From Capsicum annuum (taxonomy: Eukaryota > Streptophyta > Magnoliopsida > Solanales > Solanaceae), in contig NW_025857693.1 in the NCBI RefSeq assembly GCF_002878395.1, forward strand, positions 441,319 to 505,318: a DNA stretch of 64,000 bases, written 5' to 3'. The position numbers were made by a program, and so were the translations under genes. Each line of letters begins with the position of its first letter. Position 1 is the first letter of the stretch. Below the pieces are notes generated by a model that was given only the letters and a program-made list of their open reading frames with translations, was not told the DNA's origin and did not search any database. Positions 34,401-46,342 of this stretch are shown piece after piece.

Positions 34401-37288
34401 TTATCTAGTTAGTACTTTCTCCTTGCAATTCTTACCTATTGGTGTAGATTAATACCTCGGTTGATTAGTTTTCCTCTCTATTAGTAAGTTGAGACTAGTT
34501 ATCAAGTGGAATATGAAATTCAAGGTATGCTTGGCCTTTTGTGGTGTTGTTATGATTTTAGCATTGGTACTTATTTTTATGGACCATTCATAAGTCTGAT
34601 TAGTTTGAGGGTTGTCCTTCCAGTTTGGTGTGTTTGTTGCTTGGTTGTTCTTTAGACCCTAGTATCAGTGTTGAGTTGATTACTCTATTCTTTCTGTGAT
34701 ATGGTTCACTGTAATGAGTCTCTAGGTCATTTTCTGAATTTACATATGTTTTTTGTCATTTTGACCTTTTCTATAGATTCTCGAAGTCATTTGTGACTTG
34801 TTGGAACTGATAGTTCAGTTATCGAGTAGTTCATTTGGTTTTTAGAGCCAATTCCCAATTTTGAAGTCTTCACTATTTAGGATTGGTATCGTGTGTAAAC
34901 TTTAGTTTATCAAACTTGTATGCTAATTTTGACAATTTCATCAGCTTCAGAATAATAATTTTTGGTTTACGGGACCTTTGGTTTGGGTCCCAAGGCTTCT
35001 GGACTCATTTTGGGCTATTTGTCAGAATTTAATAAAAATAGCCTTTTGGAGCGGGGCTCTATTTTTGTTGAAATGACCTCGGATAGAAATTTGACTGCAT
35101 TATTGAGTCCAAAATTTTAAATTTGATAGGGTAGCATAATTCATTTGTGTTCACGGGATTTTGAATGAATCTCGAGGAGTTGGTTCAAACTTGGAATTAT
35201 GTAAGTTTAAGTTTGTGCATCACTCAGCTTGTGCATCCTCTTAAGTGGACAAAGTTCGCTTAAGCGAAAGCCATTTAAGTGGCCAATCAGTTGTTTTAGC
35301 GACTAAAGCTTTCCGAGATGAGTCGCTTAAATGGTGGTTTGTCTGCTAAAGCAGATATCGCTTAAGAAAAAGGGCCAGACCTGTCAGGTACCGCTTAAGT
35401 GGTATTGATATTGCTTTAGCGGTGACTGCTTAAGAGGTTAAGTGGCCACTTAAGAGCCTTCTTACCTATTTTTCTCCCTTTTTCACAAGTCTCAAGAGCT
35501 AAAAGCCCTAGAGAGTGTGGGAATTCGGAAGACAAATTATTGGGAGATTGTGGGGTGTTTGTGAGCTCAAATTTATTATTCCCTCATTGAAATCCTTTTA
35601 AGTTCCTGTCTATTATTAGTTTAATTCTTCTCTATAGACCAAAATCCCTAGATTATTGTTGGGTTGATTTTAGTATCATTTGAGCTCATAATTTAACAAT
35701 TCTTAAGGGTAAATGACCCTTGAACATAGAGGGAAGTGTTGATAGTTTTGAAAGAATGATTCTACAAGGGGCCTTTTGGACTTAAAGCATAAAAATGCAA
35801 TATGGGTACCGTTGTAGAATGGCATCGTGTAGAAGCTTCTCAAAGAGTAAATCACCAATTAAGCGGACTTCACAAGGCTTTTTTTAGTGTCCATGTAGGC
35901 TAAGCTTACTTTTCCCTTAGATTAAGCTTGTGTGTAGTATGGATATGATGATATGCTAGTTTTGGGTTGGGAATTAGATCTTGGAGATATTCCTTACATA
36001 AATTGAATTATTTAGTTAATTAAGGAATAATAATTAGACGTAATTGACCTAACCACTCATTCTTTAGGAAGAATTATTATTTTAGGACTCAACGAGTCTT
36101 ATTTAGTATCTTGTAGTGAAGTTTGACACCCTAGTCGAGTTTGGATTGAATTTGCCTTAGAGTGGATTATCGGGGTTAGAGTGGGTCCCTTCGGCCAAGC
36201 TTATGCCAAGTTTACTATTAATTCCTTATGGACTCAATACGTCTTGCATATTTTTCTAATTATATTATTAATGCCGAGAAGGTTTTAGGCATGTGATGGT
36301 TTGTTCTAGATTAATGCTTAGGAGATGTTAAGACAGGTTCGATTCTGGCATTATTGTTAATATTAGTACCAGTTCAAGTTCGATGATTTATGATACTAAT
36401 ATTGGATTGATTCTAGTATTACTGATGATATGAGATTCAATTTGAGTCTGGTATATGAGATACTAGTTTCCGTTTGATTCCTGTATTATGAGATTATTCC
36501 TTACGGTTGTATTTTATGGTATGGAAGGATCCACGATTATGATTTTGAAATATGGTTAATTAGTATAATTCCTGTTACTACTCCTTAATTTCACCTACTA
36601 GGTTTATGAGGGCCCATGTTGGGTTATTCACTGCACCTTTTGGGCTTATGAGACCTAGTTATGTATTGATAGCTATGTTTTCATTGATATTATTATTCTA
36701 ATTGTTTACTTACACTATTTGGAGCAATATTTCAGGTTTACCTTCTTCCCTTAACTTAGCTTATTTATCTTGAATTTTATTACATTTATATTATGATTTA
36801 GCTCAACCGACCAATGAAGCCAACTGAGTATCCATGGCTTTGGTCCTCATACTACACTTTTGCACCCTTTTTATGCAAATTCGAGTACCAATTGCGCCTT
36901 TAACACTGTGATTGTACTAGTCAGAGTTTGGAGATAGGGTGAGCTCTCAGATCCAAAGTTTACCTTTTAGCTATCTTCTATTTTTGGTTAGTCTTTCTAT
37001 TTTTGAGACTATTGTACATTGACTTTGATAGTACTCATATTCATTAGGATTAGAGGCTCTTATACCGACTTTACTAGGTTGTGGAATGATATTACTCTCT
37101 CTTATTTCTCTTCATATATATTTTTTTCTTATGATTTATTTCTTGTAATTTGGTTACCTGTATAACTCTGTCATTTATGCCATTTTTCCACCAACTAGCC
37201 CATTATTTATAATTTCAACTATGGTTTGGCTTACCTACTGGTGAAGTAAAGTAGCTACCATCATAACTCAGGAAATTGGATCGTAATA
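34401..37288 (+). mobile_element. Tekay-like LTR (left boundary uncertain)
   Basis: The right end is clear: GGTTTGGCTTACCTACTGGTG ... GGATCGTAATA (from TCGTGACA), followed by the primer site at 37291. The start lies somewhere in 34400-34900; I could not fix it. The interior has a CGCTTAAG-based repeat (35220-35460). The region holds no coding sequence that I recognise. Confidence 0.65.
35220..35460. repeat. CGCTTAAG / GCTTTAGCG inverted-repeat cluster in LTR
   Basis: About ten copies of CTTAAG or TTTAGC within 240 bp (GCTTAAGCGAAAG, GTCGCTTAAATGG, TATCGCTTAAG, ACCGCTTAAGTGG, GCTTTAGCGG, CTGCTTAAGAGG, CACTTAAGAG). Many pairs are mutually complementary, giving strong foldback potential. Confidence 0.85.
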
Positions 37289-37290
37289 AA

Positions 37291-37304
37291 TTTGTATTGG
37301 AGCC
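37291..37304 (+). promoter_or_regulatory. Primer-binding site (initiator Met tRNA type, decayed)
   Basis: TTTGTATTGGAGCC, two or three changes from TTTGGTATCAGAGCC, directly after the LTR end. Confidence 0.75.
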
Positions 37305-37490
37305 AAGTTCACCAGCATTCTTGGTATAAGATCAAGTGTCTAGTAGAGTCCAACAATCGAAATGATAATGTTTGTTTCTTATCTTTGGTAGGCTATAGTA
37401 AATTCTTAGGAAATCTTCACTCTCTTCACTCATTTCATGATGAAAGTGTGAGTTGGTTTCTAAGGTTCATTTGGATTCACTCTTTCACAG

Positions 37491-39005
37491 ATGGCTAGGA
37501 CGCGTGCTACTTCTATATGAGATAAGGACCCTGAGTTCAAAACTAGGGATCCTACCAGAGTACGTGGATGACCTAGAGGTTGAGGACATCCGAGAGATGT
37601 AGCCCTAGCTAGAGACTAGGATAGGGGCCTTCACTAGATGTTATTTCTGCTCCCGTACAAGAGATTCATCCACCCCATCTAGTGGTAGGCCAGGGGACAG
37701 TCCAGGCTCTACTGTAGTTTATTTCTTCATCACTGCTATGGGATACACTGGTTCAGCTCTTTGGTTTAGTTGGTAATGCACCATTTGATGGTGCTCGGTC
37801 TATAGATTAGAGTGATACTAAGTAATAAATGCAGCCTATAGTTGTGGCTCCTAGATTTAAGATTTATCCAGTATCATTAGTCGCTCAGCTGGTACTTACC
37901 CAGCCTGCTATGCCTATTGAGGAGCAAAAAATGTTGGGTAGATTCTTAAGGTTGATTCCTCCTAGGTTTTTTGGCACACCGAGCGAGGATGCATATGAGT
38001 TCTTGGTTGAATCTGAGGATAGACTCCGTAATTTATGCATAGTTGAGACTCGTGGTATGTACTACACTTCTTTCAAGTTAGATTTGGTGGCTCGACATTG
38101 GTAGAGGGGTTATATTAATTCTAGGCTAGCTGGATCTCCCCCGTTGACATAGACTCAGTTCTTTGAGGTTTTCTTGGAGAAGTATATGACTCGTATCCTG
38201 AGATATCAGTTCTCAAGATTGGAAAAGGGATCCATGACTATTTTGGAGTCTGAGACTTGATTTTATACATTAGCTAGGCATGTTACTTCTATTTTGTTGG
38301 CCGAGTATAAGTGGATTTAGTGGTTTGTTCGAGGATTGAGATTTTTTCTTTTCATGGATACACAAAGATTTATTGTCGTCGGTAGATCTTTTATTAAGGT
38401 TTGCGATCATCATGCCTAACTTATGGAGGAGATGCAACACGAGGACTAAGAGGTCATGATAAGAGGTCGCTCTGCCAGGGCGATTTTAGTAGGAGCTGGT
38501 GTGGCAAACGGTTCAGGGGCAGGTATTACCATAGTAGGTACCCACCATGCTAGTCATCAGCATTAGGGTTAGTGTAATAGTCCCATTCATGCCATACTTC
38601 AGATTGTTGATTGAGGTCAGCCAAGATATAGTGATCATCCTGGTCAGACTAGTGGTTATCCTTTGAGAGGTTCATCTTTTGGGTTCTCTAGGCGAGGTGT
38701 TTATTCTGGGGCATGTCATGATTATGGGGCTTTTATCCATTTCTCTAAAGAGTGTCCCAGGCGTGGGGTAGTTATTCCAACATCTTAGAATGTTTCGCCT
38801 ATAAGGTAGTACCGCCCCCAGCTAGAGGTGGCATACAGTGTCATCGGCGTGGTCCCTATAGTGCTTGTGGAGGTCCTCAAAAAGGTAGGATAGGAGATCA
38901 GTTAGGTTCCTATCCAAGTGGTGGACAAGGTCATTTATATATTATTCCGAGTAGATTAGAAGCAAAGTCTTCGGATGTTGTTATTAAAGGTATGATATCA
39001 GTGTG
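37491..39005 (+). pseudogene. Tekay-like gag remnant, cut in early protease
   Basis: Begins ATG 37491 MARTRATSI, a start typical of Tekay/Del gag. The gag core lies in one frame with stops: RFLRLIPPRFFGTPSEDAYE, FLVESEDRLRNLCIVETRGM and SFKLDLVARHW (37930-38102), FEVFLEKYMTRILR, FSRLEKGSMTILESET, LARHVTSILL, then ACHDYGAFIHFSKECPRRG, a zinc knuckle (about 38706-38765) lacking its first Cys. A second Cys/His cluster, IQCHRRGPYSACGG (38842-38880), and the linker IIPSRLEAKSSDVVIKGM (38940-38993) lead into protease. The sequence then stops at a minus-strand LTR at 39006. Most stops fall where TGG, CAG or CGA is expected. Confidence 0.85.
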
Positions 39006-42000
39006 CTGTTGCATTCAAAAGCATACGCAAGTGTACGTGATCTTACAAGTAATATAGTGACTTAGACAGTCGGATATCGTACCCACGAGGACTATACAAC
39101 TAGCAAATTAACCAACTTTAGTTTTTGACAAGGAGGTATTCAGTGTTGTAATGTATCAACATGATTTTAAAGTTTTGAATAAAAATGTAACTAAATAAGT
39201 AATAACAATTTGTGACAATAACAAAGAAAGCAAAGGTTGCAAACAGTACTGATGAGAATTCCAGGGTTGAGGCACAGCTAACAATCTTACAAATCTCTAT
39301 TCTTATTGTCGTCTAGTTGGTTATTGGGTTGTTTATTCGTAGGGTTTATAACACGATCATGGTTTCCCGACCTCTAATCTTCTACCTATATGAACTTTGC
39401 AACTACATCATTGAGAGGGGATACAATAATCCATTTAGATGTATATGGATTTCTTCGTACAATTGAACTAAGCAAGGCTTCTAGGTATATCCCTATCCTA
39501 GATACTGATTCAAATCCTCTATTTTATAGAAGGATAAGAACCTTGCTCCTTAATTTGTGCATTCTATCCTACTATTCTCCTCCCGGATTCACATAAAAAT
39601 ATAGATTTATTCTAATGGTGGCCACTCATCAAAATTGTAAGCACAAGAAATTAAGAACAACCCATATGATAATCCAACAATAACCACAATAAAGAATATC
39701 AAAGAGTAATCTTGTTCTTGGCCTCAACCCTAGAACAAGGGTGTTTAGACACTCATATTTGAATTCAACATCAAAAGCAAATAATTAATCATACCAAGAA
39801 TTAATCTAGAAGTAAAGAAGTTCAAAGAAATTCTAAGAACCCTAAAAGAGAGATTTTGTTGTTTTTCCACCCTTGTTGTGCTTTCCAAAGTATACCCCAA
39901 TTGCATTCCTGTGTTGGCTTTTATACTGGGATAATTTAAGACTAAGTGGAATGGAGCATACATTGCACTCTATACTGCACCGGAATGGAGCCCGCCTCGC
40001 AGGCATATTGCGCGCCTCCACTGGAATTTCTCTTCACAAATTTCTCTAAGGCAATGAAGCCCACTATGGAGCCTGCATTGCGAGCATATCGCCTTCAGCT
40101 ACTGGAAGTCACCTCCAAAAATCACACTAAGGCATGGAACCCCTGAAATGCATCCCGCATCGCGGACTATTCTCCCTCCTCTACTGGAAATTGTCTTCAA
40201 ATATTCTTCTAAGGAATAAAACTTTTTCCCTTCAACTCGTTGCCCCGTTACCTGATCCAACCTTCCAAGCTTGCTTTCCAAATCCTTCCAGTGTCCGCAA
40301 TACTAAATGTACAATACCCATATTGATCATCTCTTTCTTCTCATCATGCATCCACTTGAGCCAGAACTCATCAACAATCCATACTATATTACTAATCATA
40401 TCCATTAGCTCAAATTATTTAATTACACACAAAACACAATGAAAATATACATTTTAGCTCTTAGAACTTGGACTATCATGGTTGAATATTGGTGCTCGGA
40501 CATATAAATAGCCCAAGATCACCACCTCACACTTAGAACCTTGTTCTTCCTCAAATACTTCAAACAACGCTATATTCAATTATGCTTAGTCATCACAACC
40601 TAGGCGAAATACTTGTGTTGGGCACTCATGGACCCAACAAAGACTCTCAACTTAAAACATGTCAATTCACTTCTAAAAACATGGGATGGCTCTGTTCTAA
40701 CAACCTTACCTCAAAAGGGAATTTCCAGTCTGTTGGCAAACTCAACAAAGTTGTTCAATCAAGAACATTACACGTCACCTGATTTTCATCCATATGCACC
40801 CTCACAACAAGAATGTTTCCCACATTCACTCTCAGTCTTATAATATATAACAGAATAGGAATTTCAAAAAAACCAAACCTCTCACTCTCATCAAAGAATT
40901 TGTACACGATAGATAATGAACCATAAGCTTGCACTTAGTGTACTTCTCCACTAATAGTCAAATATAGTGATGAAGGATCAACTAGGACTTTCAAGGTTGT
41001 AATGTAGGCTAGGGGATGGGTAGGAACTATTTAGGTAAATAGTAACTAATTTCCCTAAGAACTTTAGTACCTCACCTAAACACTTACATGATCAAATTAA
41101 CAACCAATTACTTTCTTTGTATCCTTTCCTTCCACTTTTGCTTTAACCCTTTCTTATAATACATGTTACATACACTATGTGGGATTGTCATTCATTCACC
41201 ATTTTTTTTCCTTTTCTTTACAGATTTTCTCTTTTATTTTTTCTTCCAATACTTGTTTCTTTTCTTTATTTCACACTCTCAATCACCACATATGTCACTT
41301 CCTATCTAAATAGTAATTTCTTAAGGGCTTTAATTTTTCCATGCTCTTTAATCAACTCTCTACTCCTTATTTTAATCATTTTTACTAAAGCGCTTAGGAG
41401 TATTTGGACCAAATTATGATTAAAGAATAAAAGGAGAATAAACTACTCATGAGGCTACCAAAGAAATAAGGCTATAGGCTCAAAGGGGTTAACTAGGAAT
41501 ATGCACAAGGGCAGGTAAATAAGGTCTAAAAATTTGGCTATCAATAAAAATGCCTACATTATTTCCTACGTCCAACATTCTTTATTTTGCTTCATAAACA
41601 CACAGGGAAAGTTCTAGACATTACTATACATGCGAAATAACTATAAATCTCTCTCACTCTTGGTGCATGCTAGAATCAAGTCGGGTCCCTATGGTTCTGA
41701 TTTATCACTGGTCAAATTCAAATTTAAGCCAACAAACCACAAATTTCACCTATTGAGATTAAGTGTTTACATAAGTTCCTTTTTAAAATTATGAATTGCT
41801 TCTATTTCAACAAAACGATGTTCCAATTTAATCAACCACAAGGCCCAACACAAAGACTTTCTCCTTAAGGGTGTGGTTAGGTTCTTATCACTTCTCACTA
41901 CCTACGCTAACTCCCTTAAGACGGTCGCCATCCATCCATTATATGGGAGGGCATCCAACTATGATGACTTATTGAGAATTGACTTAAGGGAAAGAATAGC

Positions 42001-42227
42001 ATTTGTAATTATCAAGTAATATAACTACTAGCATGAATTGCCTTGAGGGAAAAATAGAATTACTACGAAAGAAAATTACTACAAAACAAACTTCATCAGT
42101 ACTAACTATTACAGACCATATAGTTCTGAATAGCTAGAATGAATCAATCCAACACACTAAAGAAAAATATAAAAATAAAAATATCCAAACAATAAGAGTA
42201 CAAGGAATGAAATTCCACCACCCCACA
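39006..42227 (-). mobile_element. Athila/Tat-type LTR, minus strand
   Basis: Minus strand starts TGGTGGAATTTCATTCC at 42227, after a polypurine tract, and ends near 39006 (plus strand TGTGCTGTTGCATTC) after CACTTGCGTATGC. The left kilobase is the inverted counterpart of 2100-2936. A TATA box (minus strand TATAAAAG) is at 39918-39925. It is inserted in the Tekay-like gag/protease to its left. Internal ORFs are short and not protein-like. Confidence 0.65.
39918..39925 (-). promoter_or_regulatory. TATA box of minus-strand LTR
   Basis: TATAAAAG on the minus strand, followed by non-repetitive sequence leading to the conserved LTR 3' part. Confidence 0.45.
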
Positions 42228-42640
42228 CTTAAAATGAAGCACTATCCCAGTGCTTGAAAAGTAAGCCGAGTATGAGGTGGGGATGACTCCCTGATCATAT
42301 GTCATCATCGAACACTGGCCCATAAGACTCAACTCCCAAATCAGGGTCATCTACATTTGTCTTCTCTAACTTCGAATCCGAATAGCATAGTCGGTGCTCC
42401 TTATTGATAGGCATATTATCATCAACAGGCTCCACAAAATTAGGGCCGATTTGCAGCCTGGTCCTCGCATGATGACCAAGAGGATAATCTAACTTTACAG
42501 CTCTAATCTCCTGCTGGGTGGCTGGACACCCACCAATCTACAATTGAACATCAGTAGCCCATATATTCGAGCAATGATCTCTTCATTTTGATCTTTATGC
42601 TCGGACATAGTCAAGAATTCATAGATAAATATAATAAACT
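42228..42640 (-). mobile_element. Polypurine tract and 3' internal end of Athila/Tat-type element
   Basis: Minus strand TTTTAAGTGTGGGG (42228-42241) is the polypurine tract, identical in core to 1247-1259. Upstream on the minus strand to about 42640 is a decayed acidic C-terminus (words such as EIIARIYGLL, EIRAVKLDYPLGHHARTRLQ and IGPNFVEPVDDDM in shifting frames). It resembles the end of the env-position ORF in these elements. The remainder of the element is replaced by the SIRE-like copia. Confidence 0.55.
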
Positions 42641-43380
42641 ATCTCAATCGAAGAAAAATTATAAAGCACAATTTAAACGAAAACTCAAAGAGAAACGACG
42701 AAACTGACAAGTAAAAATCAAAGCATGTCAAATTGAAATTGACATACTTCGTAAAGAGCTTGATGATGCAAAAATAAAATTAAACATCTTTATGGCATCC
42801 CCAAGCCACAGTTTTGTAAGATAAAATTCCTTCAAAAACAATTCAAGATCCTCATCAGGGTCATTTAAATTAGCTAATACCTTTTTCTCCTCTTGAGGAT
42901 CCATCTATTTTATCTGTGGATAGAAAGGGCATAAATCCTATAGTTGCAGGCATAAGCCTAAAAGTGTATGGGTTTGGAAGCCTAAAGGAAGCACATCTAA
43001 CCCAAAAGGACCCAAGACCACTTGGGTACCTAAGCAAAATTAATTTTCTCATTTTGCAGGAACATGTCTGCGAAAACCATAAAAAGAAAATATGGTCTCT
43101 TGATGGCAGATGTTCCAAATACATGACCAGAAAGAAAGAAACATCCTCTACTTTGAAAAATGCAGGTGAAAGATCAATTAAATTCAATGACAATGCCAGA
43201 TACAATGTCATTAGAGTCGATTCAGTAAAGCTCAGCTTCTCATACGAATCTACCAAAGTATGTCTAGTTGATGGACTCAAGTATAACCCACTCAGCATCA
43301 GTCAACGGTATGATGATGGTTTTGGAATCTCCTTCAAACAAAAAATAGTTCAACACATATGACAAAATTAGTATTTATCT
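42641..43380 (+). pseudogene. SIRE-like copia: gag end and protease remnant
   Basis: Plus strand: coiled-coil-like gag end VKLKLTYFVKSLMMQK / IDILRKELDDAKIKLNIFMA (about 42733-42800); linker words IVAGISLKVYGFGSLKEAHL and, in another frame, GPKTTWVPKQN (about 43005-43040); then protease KKIWSLDGRCSKYMTRKKET, the counterpart of WYLDSGCSRHMTG with the catalytic DSG changed to DGR, SIKFNDNARYNVI, and KVCLVDGLKYNPLSISQ (about 43255-43310). The open stretch 42916-43362 covers this. It belongs to the Pol of a SIRE/Maximus-type element and is inactive. Confidence 0.75.
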
Positions 43381-43600
43381 CTTAGGTGAACGCTAAAAAT
43401 GGGAAAGAGCAGATGCAACATATCACATCATCAACAGATGTCTCAACCATAACATGCAGTGATGAAGAACAGGTAAGTTATTTACAATCTGTAGATAATA
43501 TTTACACAATCTCTGAGCCATCACAAGAAGAATCGACTATACACCCTTCAGAGTCAACTTTTACATCTGAAACAATGAAATTAAAATGAATACAGATATA
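43381..43600 (+). pseudogene. SIRE-like copia: Ser/Thr/Glu-rich linker
   Basis: Open frame with DVSTITCSDEEQVSYLQSVD and PSQEESTIHPSESTFTSET, a low-complexity acidic linker of the type found between integrase and RT in SIRE-like Pol. The integrase catalytic core itself is missing between here and the protease, indicating an internal deletion. Confidence 0.5.
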
Positions 43601-43905
43601 TATCTCAAGGCTATTCCCTCCAAGAAAGTAATGATTTCAATAAAATTATTTTTTCCATCAGAATCAATACAAATTATTATTATTAGTTGTTGCCCTAAAA
43701 TGCATGAAGCTTTTCCATATAGTTTATCCATGAAGAAATTTTTGGGAGACAACTTCCAGAATTTGAAAATCTATTATACCCAAAAACATGTTCTTAAACT
43801 GCTAAAGAAGTCCATAGTCTCAAGCGATCTCCAAAGGTTTGGCATAAAAAATTGAGTGCTTCCCAATTTTTTTTTAAAAAAAAGGGGTAATTTTGATGCA
43901 ATTCT
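43601..43905 (+). pseudogene. SIRE-like copia: short RT remnant
   Basis: Weak similarity, in one frame, to the RT stretch VKSAFLNG...EEVFVKQPPGF...[24 protein letters not shown]. Here it reads KMHEAFPYSLSMKKFLGDNF and HVLKLLKKSIVSSDLQRFGI (43698-43850). Rest of RT and RNase H are absent. Poly-T/poly-A (43868-43882) follows. Confidence 0.5.
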
Positions 43906-44768
43906 AAGTCTTAAAACTTTTTTTAAAGTCTTCTTATTATACATGTTTTAATATTATTCCTGATAACTCTAACATTTTCTTGTGAGAATTTTGCTATTCT
44001 GATAAAAGTTTTTATCACATGAGTGATGCCCCAAGTTCATAACTCAGCAAGGAGCAAATTTTAGTTGACTGCTGTACTTAAATCCTATGAATCATGTGTC
44101 AACTACTTGATTTTAATTTGTCTTTTGAGTCTGTTTTCAGAATGTTTAACAATACCAGTGTTGTTAGTCTATATAAATGTTTTGTGTATCTAAGGAAAAA
44201 CAGATTGACATTAAGCATCATTTTATTCATAATCATGTAGAAAGTGAGATTTTTTATTCCAAAAAATTGCTGGTAATTTTTAAAAACCATCGCTAAAAGA
44301 AAGATCTTCTTTTCTTAGAAAAAGATTTGGCGTTAACCTTTTATGAGTCATATTTTTTGACACAAATCTTTTTATTTTTACAAAACCATTGCCAGAATAA
44401 GATCATATTTTCTAAGAAAAAAAAGGATTTGGCATTAATTATTTATGAGTCATATTTTTGGACACGAATATTTTTACTTAGTCCAATTTTACCTACTTTA
44501 CCAAAAAGGAGTATTTTCAAAAGGGATGTCATTATTAACTTCACCATTTCCCATGCCTCCTCTACTGCCCTTTTTTCTTCCCCATGCAGTGTCATTTCAC
44601 CTCCATTAGTCTCCTTTCACTTCATGCCTCTTCACTTTCTCCTTCATTATCTCTTCTGAATAGTCACATCTTACCCTCTTGCTTCTAGTCCTCTTAATAG
44701 GCTCTTCTTCTCCCTCTCTCATCCTATAAATCTCATCTCTTCTGTCACTCATGAAAAAGACTCTCCAT
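43906..44768. other. Non-coding SIRE-derived spacer with direct repeat
   Basis: AT-rich; no gene. 44320-44385 and 44415-44485 form a direct repeat about 102 bp apart (AAGATTTGGCGTTAACCTTT...GAGTCATATTTTTTGACAC versus GGATTTGGCATTAATTATTT...GAGTCATATTTTTGGACAC). It lies in front of the env-like ORF, where SIRE elements have their pol-env spacer. Confidence 0.55.
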
Positions 44769-46110
44769 GGCCAACATATCCAGAATCTCTTCTGATGATC
44801 TTGTTCTTCTTTTTGAGTCATCCGATGAATCCTCATCTTAATCCACTCTCCTTAAGAGACGATGACCCCCTTCCATCCCCGTCTCCTCTGTCTAAAAACC
44901 TCATCTAAATCCTTTTAACTCCCCCCTTTAGAAGAGATGCACAAATTATGGACAAATTCTCACAAAGAAAAATTACACTCCTTTAAAAATCGCTCCATAC
45001 CGGTTGCATCATCAATCTAAGTCTATTGAAATATGACTCTTGCAATGTCAGCCACTTTTGCAAATTTCAAGATCTGTTCTTACTTTTATGCCTCTGTGGA
45101 CTTCTAGTTTATGAAGAGCTTATTCACATGTTTTATGCTAATCTCCAACTTTCCCCAGACAGTGGTGAATTCGAGACTCTTGTGTTAGGCACAAGAATTG
45201 TCTTGAACAACTTCTTGTTTGAAAATATTTTTGATACTAAGTTTTCTGATGGGGTCCCTTTTATGAACAATAACTGGCCGGGGGACTTTGAAGTGGGTTT
45301 TAAGAAAGCCAAGAAATTTTCATCTGACCCTGACTCCATGTCAAGCAACTTTGGCCCCTTGTCTTTATGTTTCAAATTTCGAATAATGTCCCATATCATT
45401 GCTACCACCCTGCTTCCATAAAAAGGATCCCTTAGCAATATCACTTGTCATGATGTCTTCATGTTGTACTATCTGGTCAAAAAGATCAAAATCAATTGGG
45501 TAACCTAGATACGAGAGTACATGCTTGAGAGTGTAAGGGAAGTCCATGCCTCTGCCAGTTTGCCATATGGGCTGTCATCACCCGAATCCTTCTGTTCTAC
45601 TCCATCAATCTCTCTTCTTATCCCCCCTGTAGAAGTTGCTGAAACTTATAATTCAAGCAAATTTAGCAGTATGGGGTATGTCCTGATGGAAGATGAATGG
45701 TATAAGAACGAGTCTACCCTTGCTAACGCTGAACCTCCAAAGGTAAGTAAATCTATTTCTAACTCCTCTATCTCTTTGTTAAAGGAACTCGAAGAACTCA
45801 AGCAACGGTTCAAAGCTATTGAGGAATGTGTCATACAACTCCAGGAGTCTACTACCAAACTTCGTGAACTTGGAAAAAGTACAAGCTCTGACATAATTGT
45901 AGTTTGGCTGGCACTCGAAGGGCTCAAATGAGAAAGAGTTAAGTTGTTCTCCTGAGTTCTCTCTCACATGAACTCTTTCAAATCCCAAGTATCTTCCTCG
46001 GATGATGATCTGGCTATCTCTGTTCAAACCTCCTATTCCTCCTTTGTCAAAAAAATTAAAAAATCCTATGACAAGTTTTGTCATAATATGCTTAATACCC
46101 TAACATACTT
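44769..46110 (+). pseudogene. SIRE-type env-like ORF remnant
   Basis: ATG 44769 (MANISRISSDDLVLLFESSD) opens the frame typical of env-like proteins in Solanaceae SIRE copies, soon interrupted. From about 45002 to 45931 one frame runs about 310 codons with only two stops (near 45419 and 45507). It reads LLKYDSCNVSHFCKFQDLFL, VYEELIHMFYANLQLSPDSG, ETLVLGTRIVLNNFLFENIF, NNWPGDFEVGFKKAKKF, FGPLSLCFKFRIMSHIIATT, then REVHASASLPYGL and VEVAETYNSSKFSSMGYVLM, and a C-terminal coiled coil (LLKELEELKQRFKAIEECVI...KLRELGK). No clear signal peptide or transmembrane helix beyond a hydrophobic LFLLLCLCGLLVY. Placement after pol is the SIRE order. Whether such proteins ever acted as envelopes is unknown. 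Confidence 0.75.
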
Positions 46111-46321
46111 CCTGGCAAAACGGTGAATTATGAATATTTAATCAAAAGGGGGTTCCTATCCCTTATGTTAATGGGTTGAAAGATAATCTTTATCACACTA
46201 TCTGACATATTTTTTTGGTCTGCCTAGTTAATAGATTATGATTGTCTATGCTTTTCTATTATATGTTGTGTGATGCTTTGTCTATGTATTTTGTTTTTTG
46301 CGGAAATTCTTTTTTATTATG

Positions 46322-46339
46322 CCAAAAGGGGGAGAAAGG
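46322..46339 (+). promoter_or_regulatory. Internal polypurine-like tract
   Basis: CCAAAAGGGGGAGAAAGG, purine-rich, at the start of the repeat block; a second tract precedes the LTR at 46682-46694. Confidence 0.6.
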
Positions 46340-46342
46340 TAG

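Noticed and set aside
42870..43298. 142-codon minus-strand open frame
   Set aside because: Shadow of the plus-strand SIRE protease region, which has recognisable motifs.
45646..46084. Minus-strand open frames opposite the env-like ORF
   Set aside because: Antisense shadows of the coiled-coil-coding strand; the Ser/Leu-rich composition is expected for such a complement.
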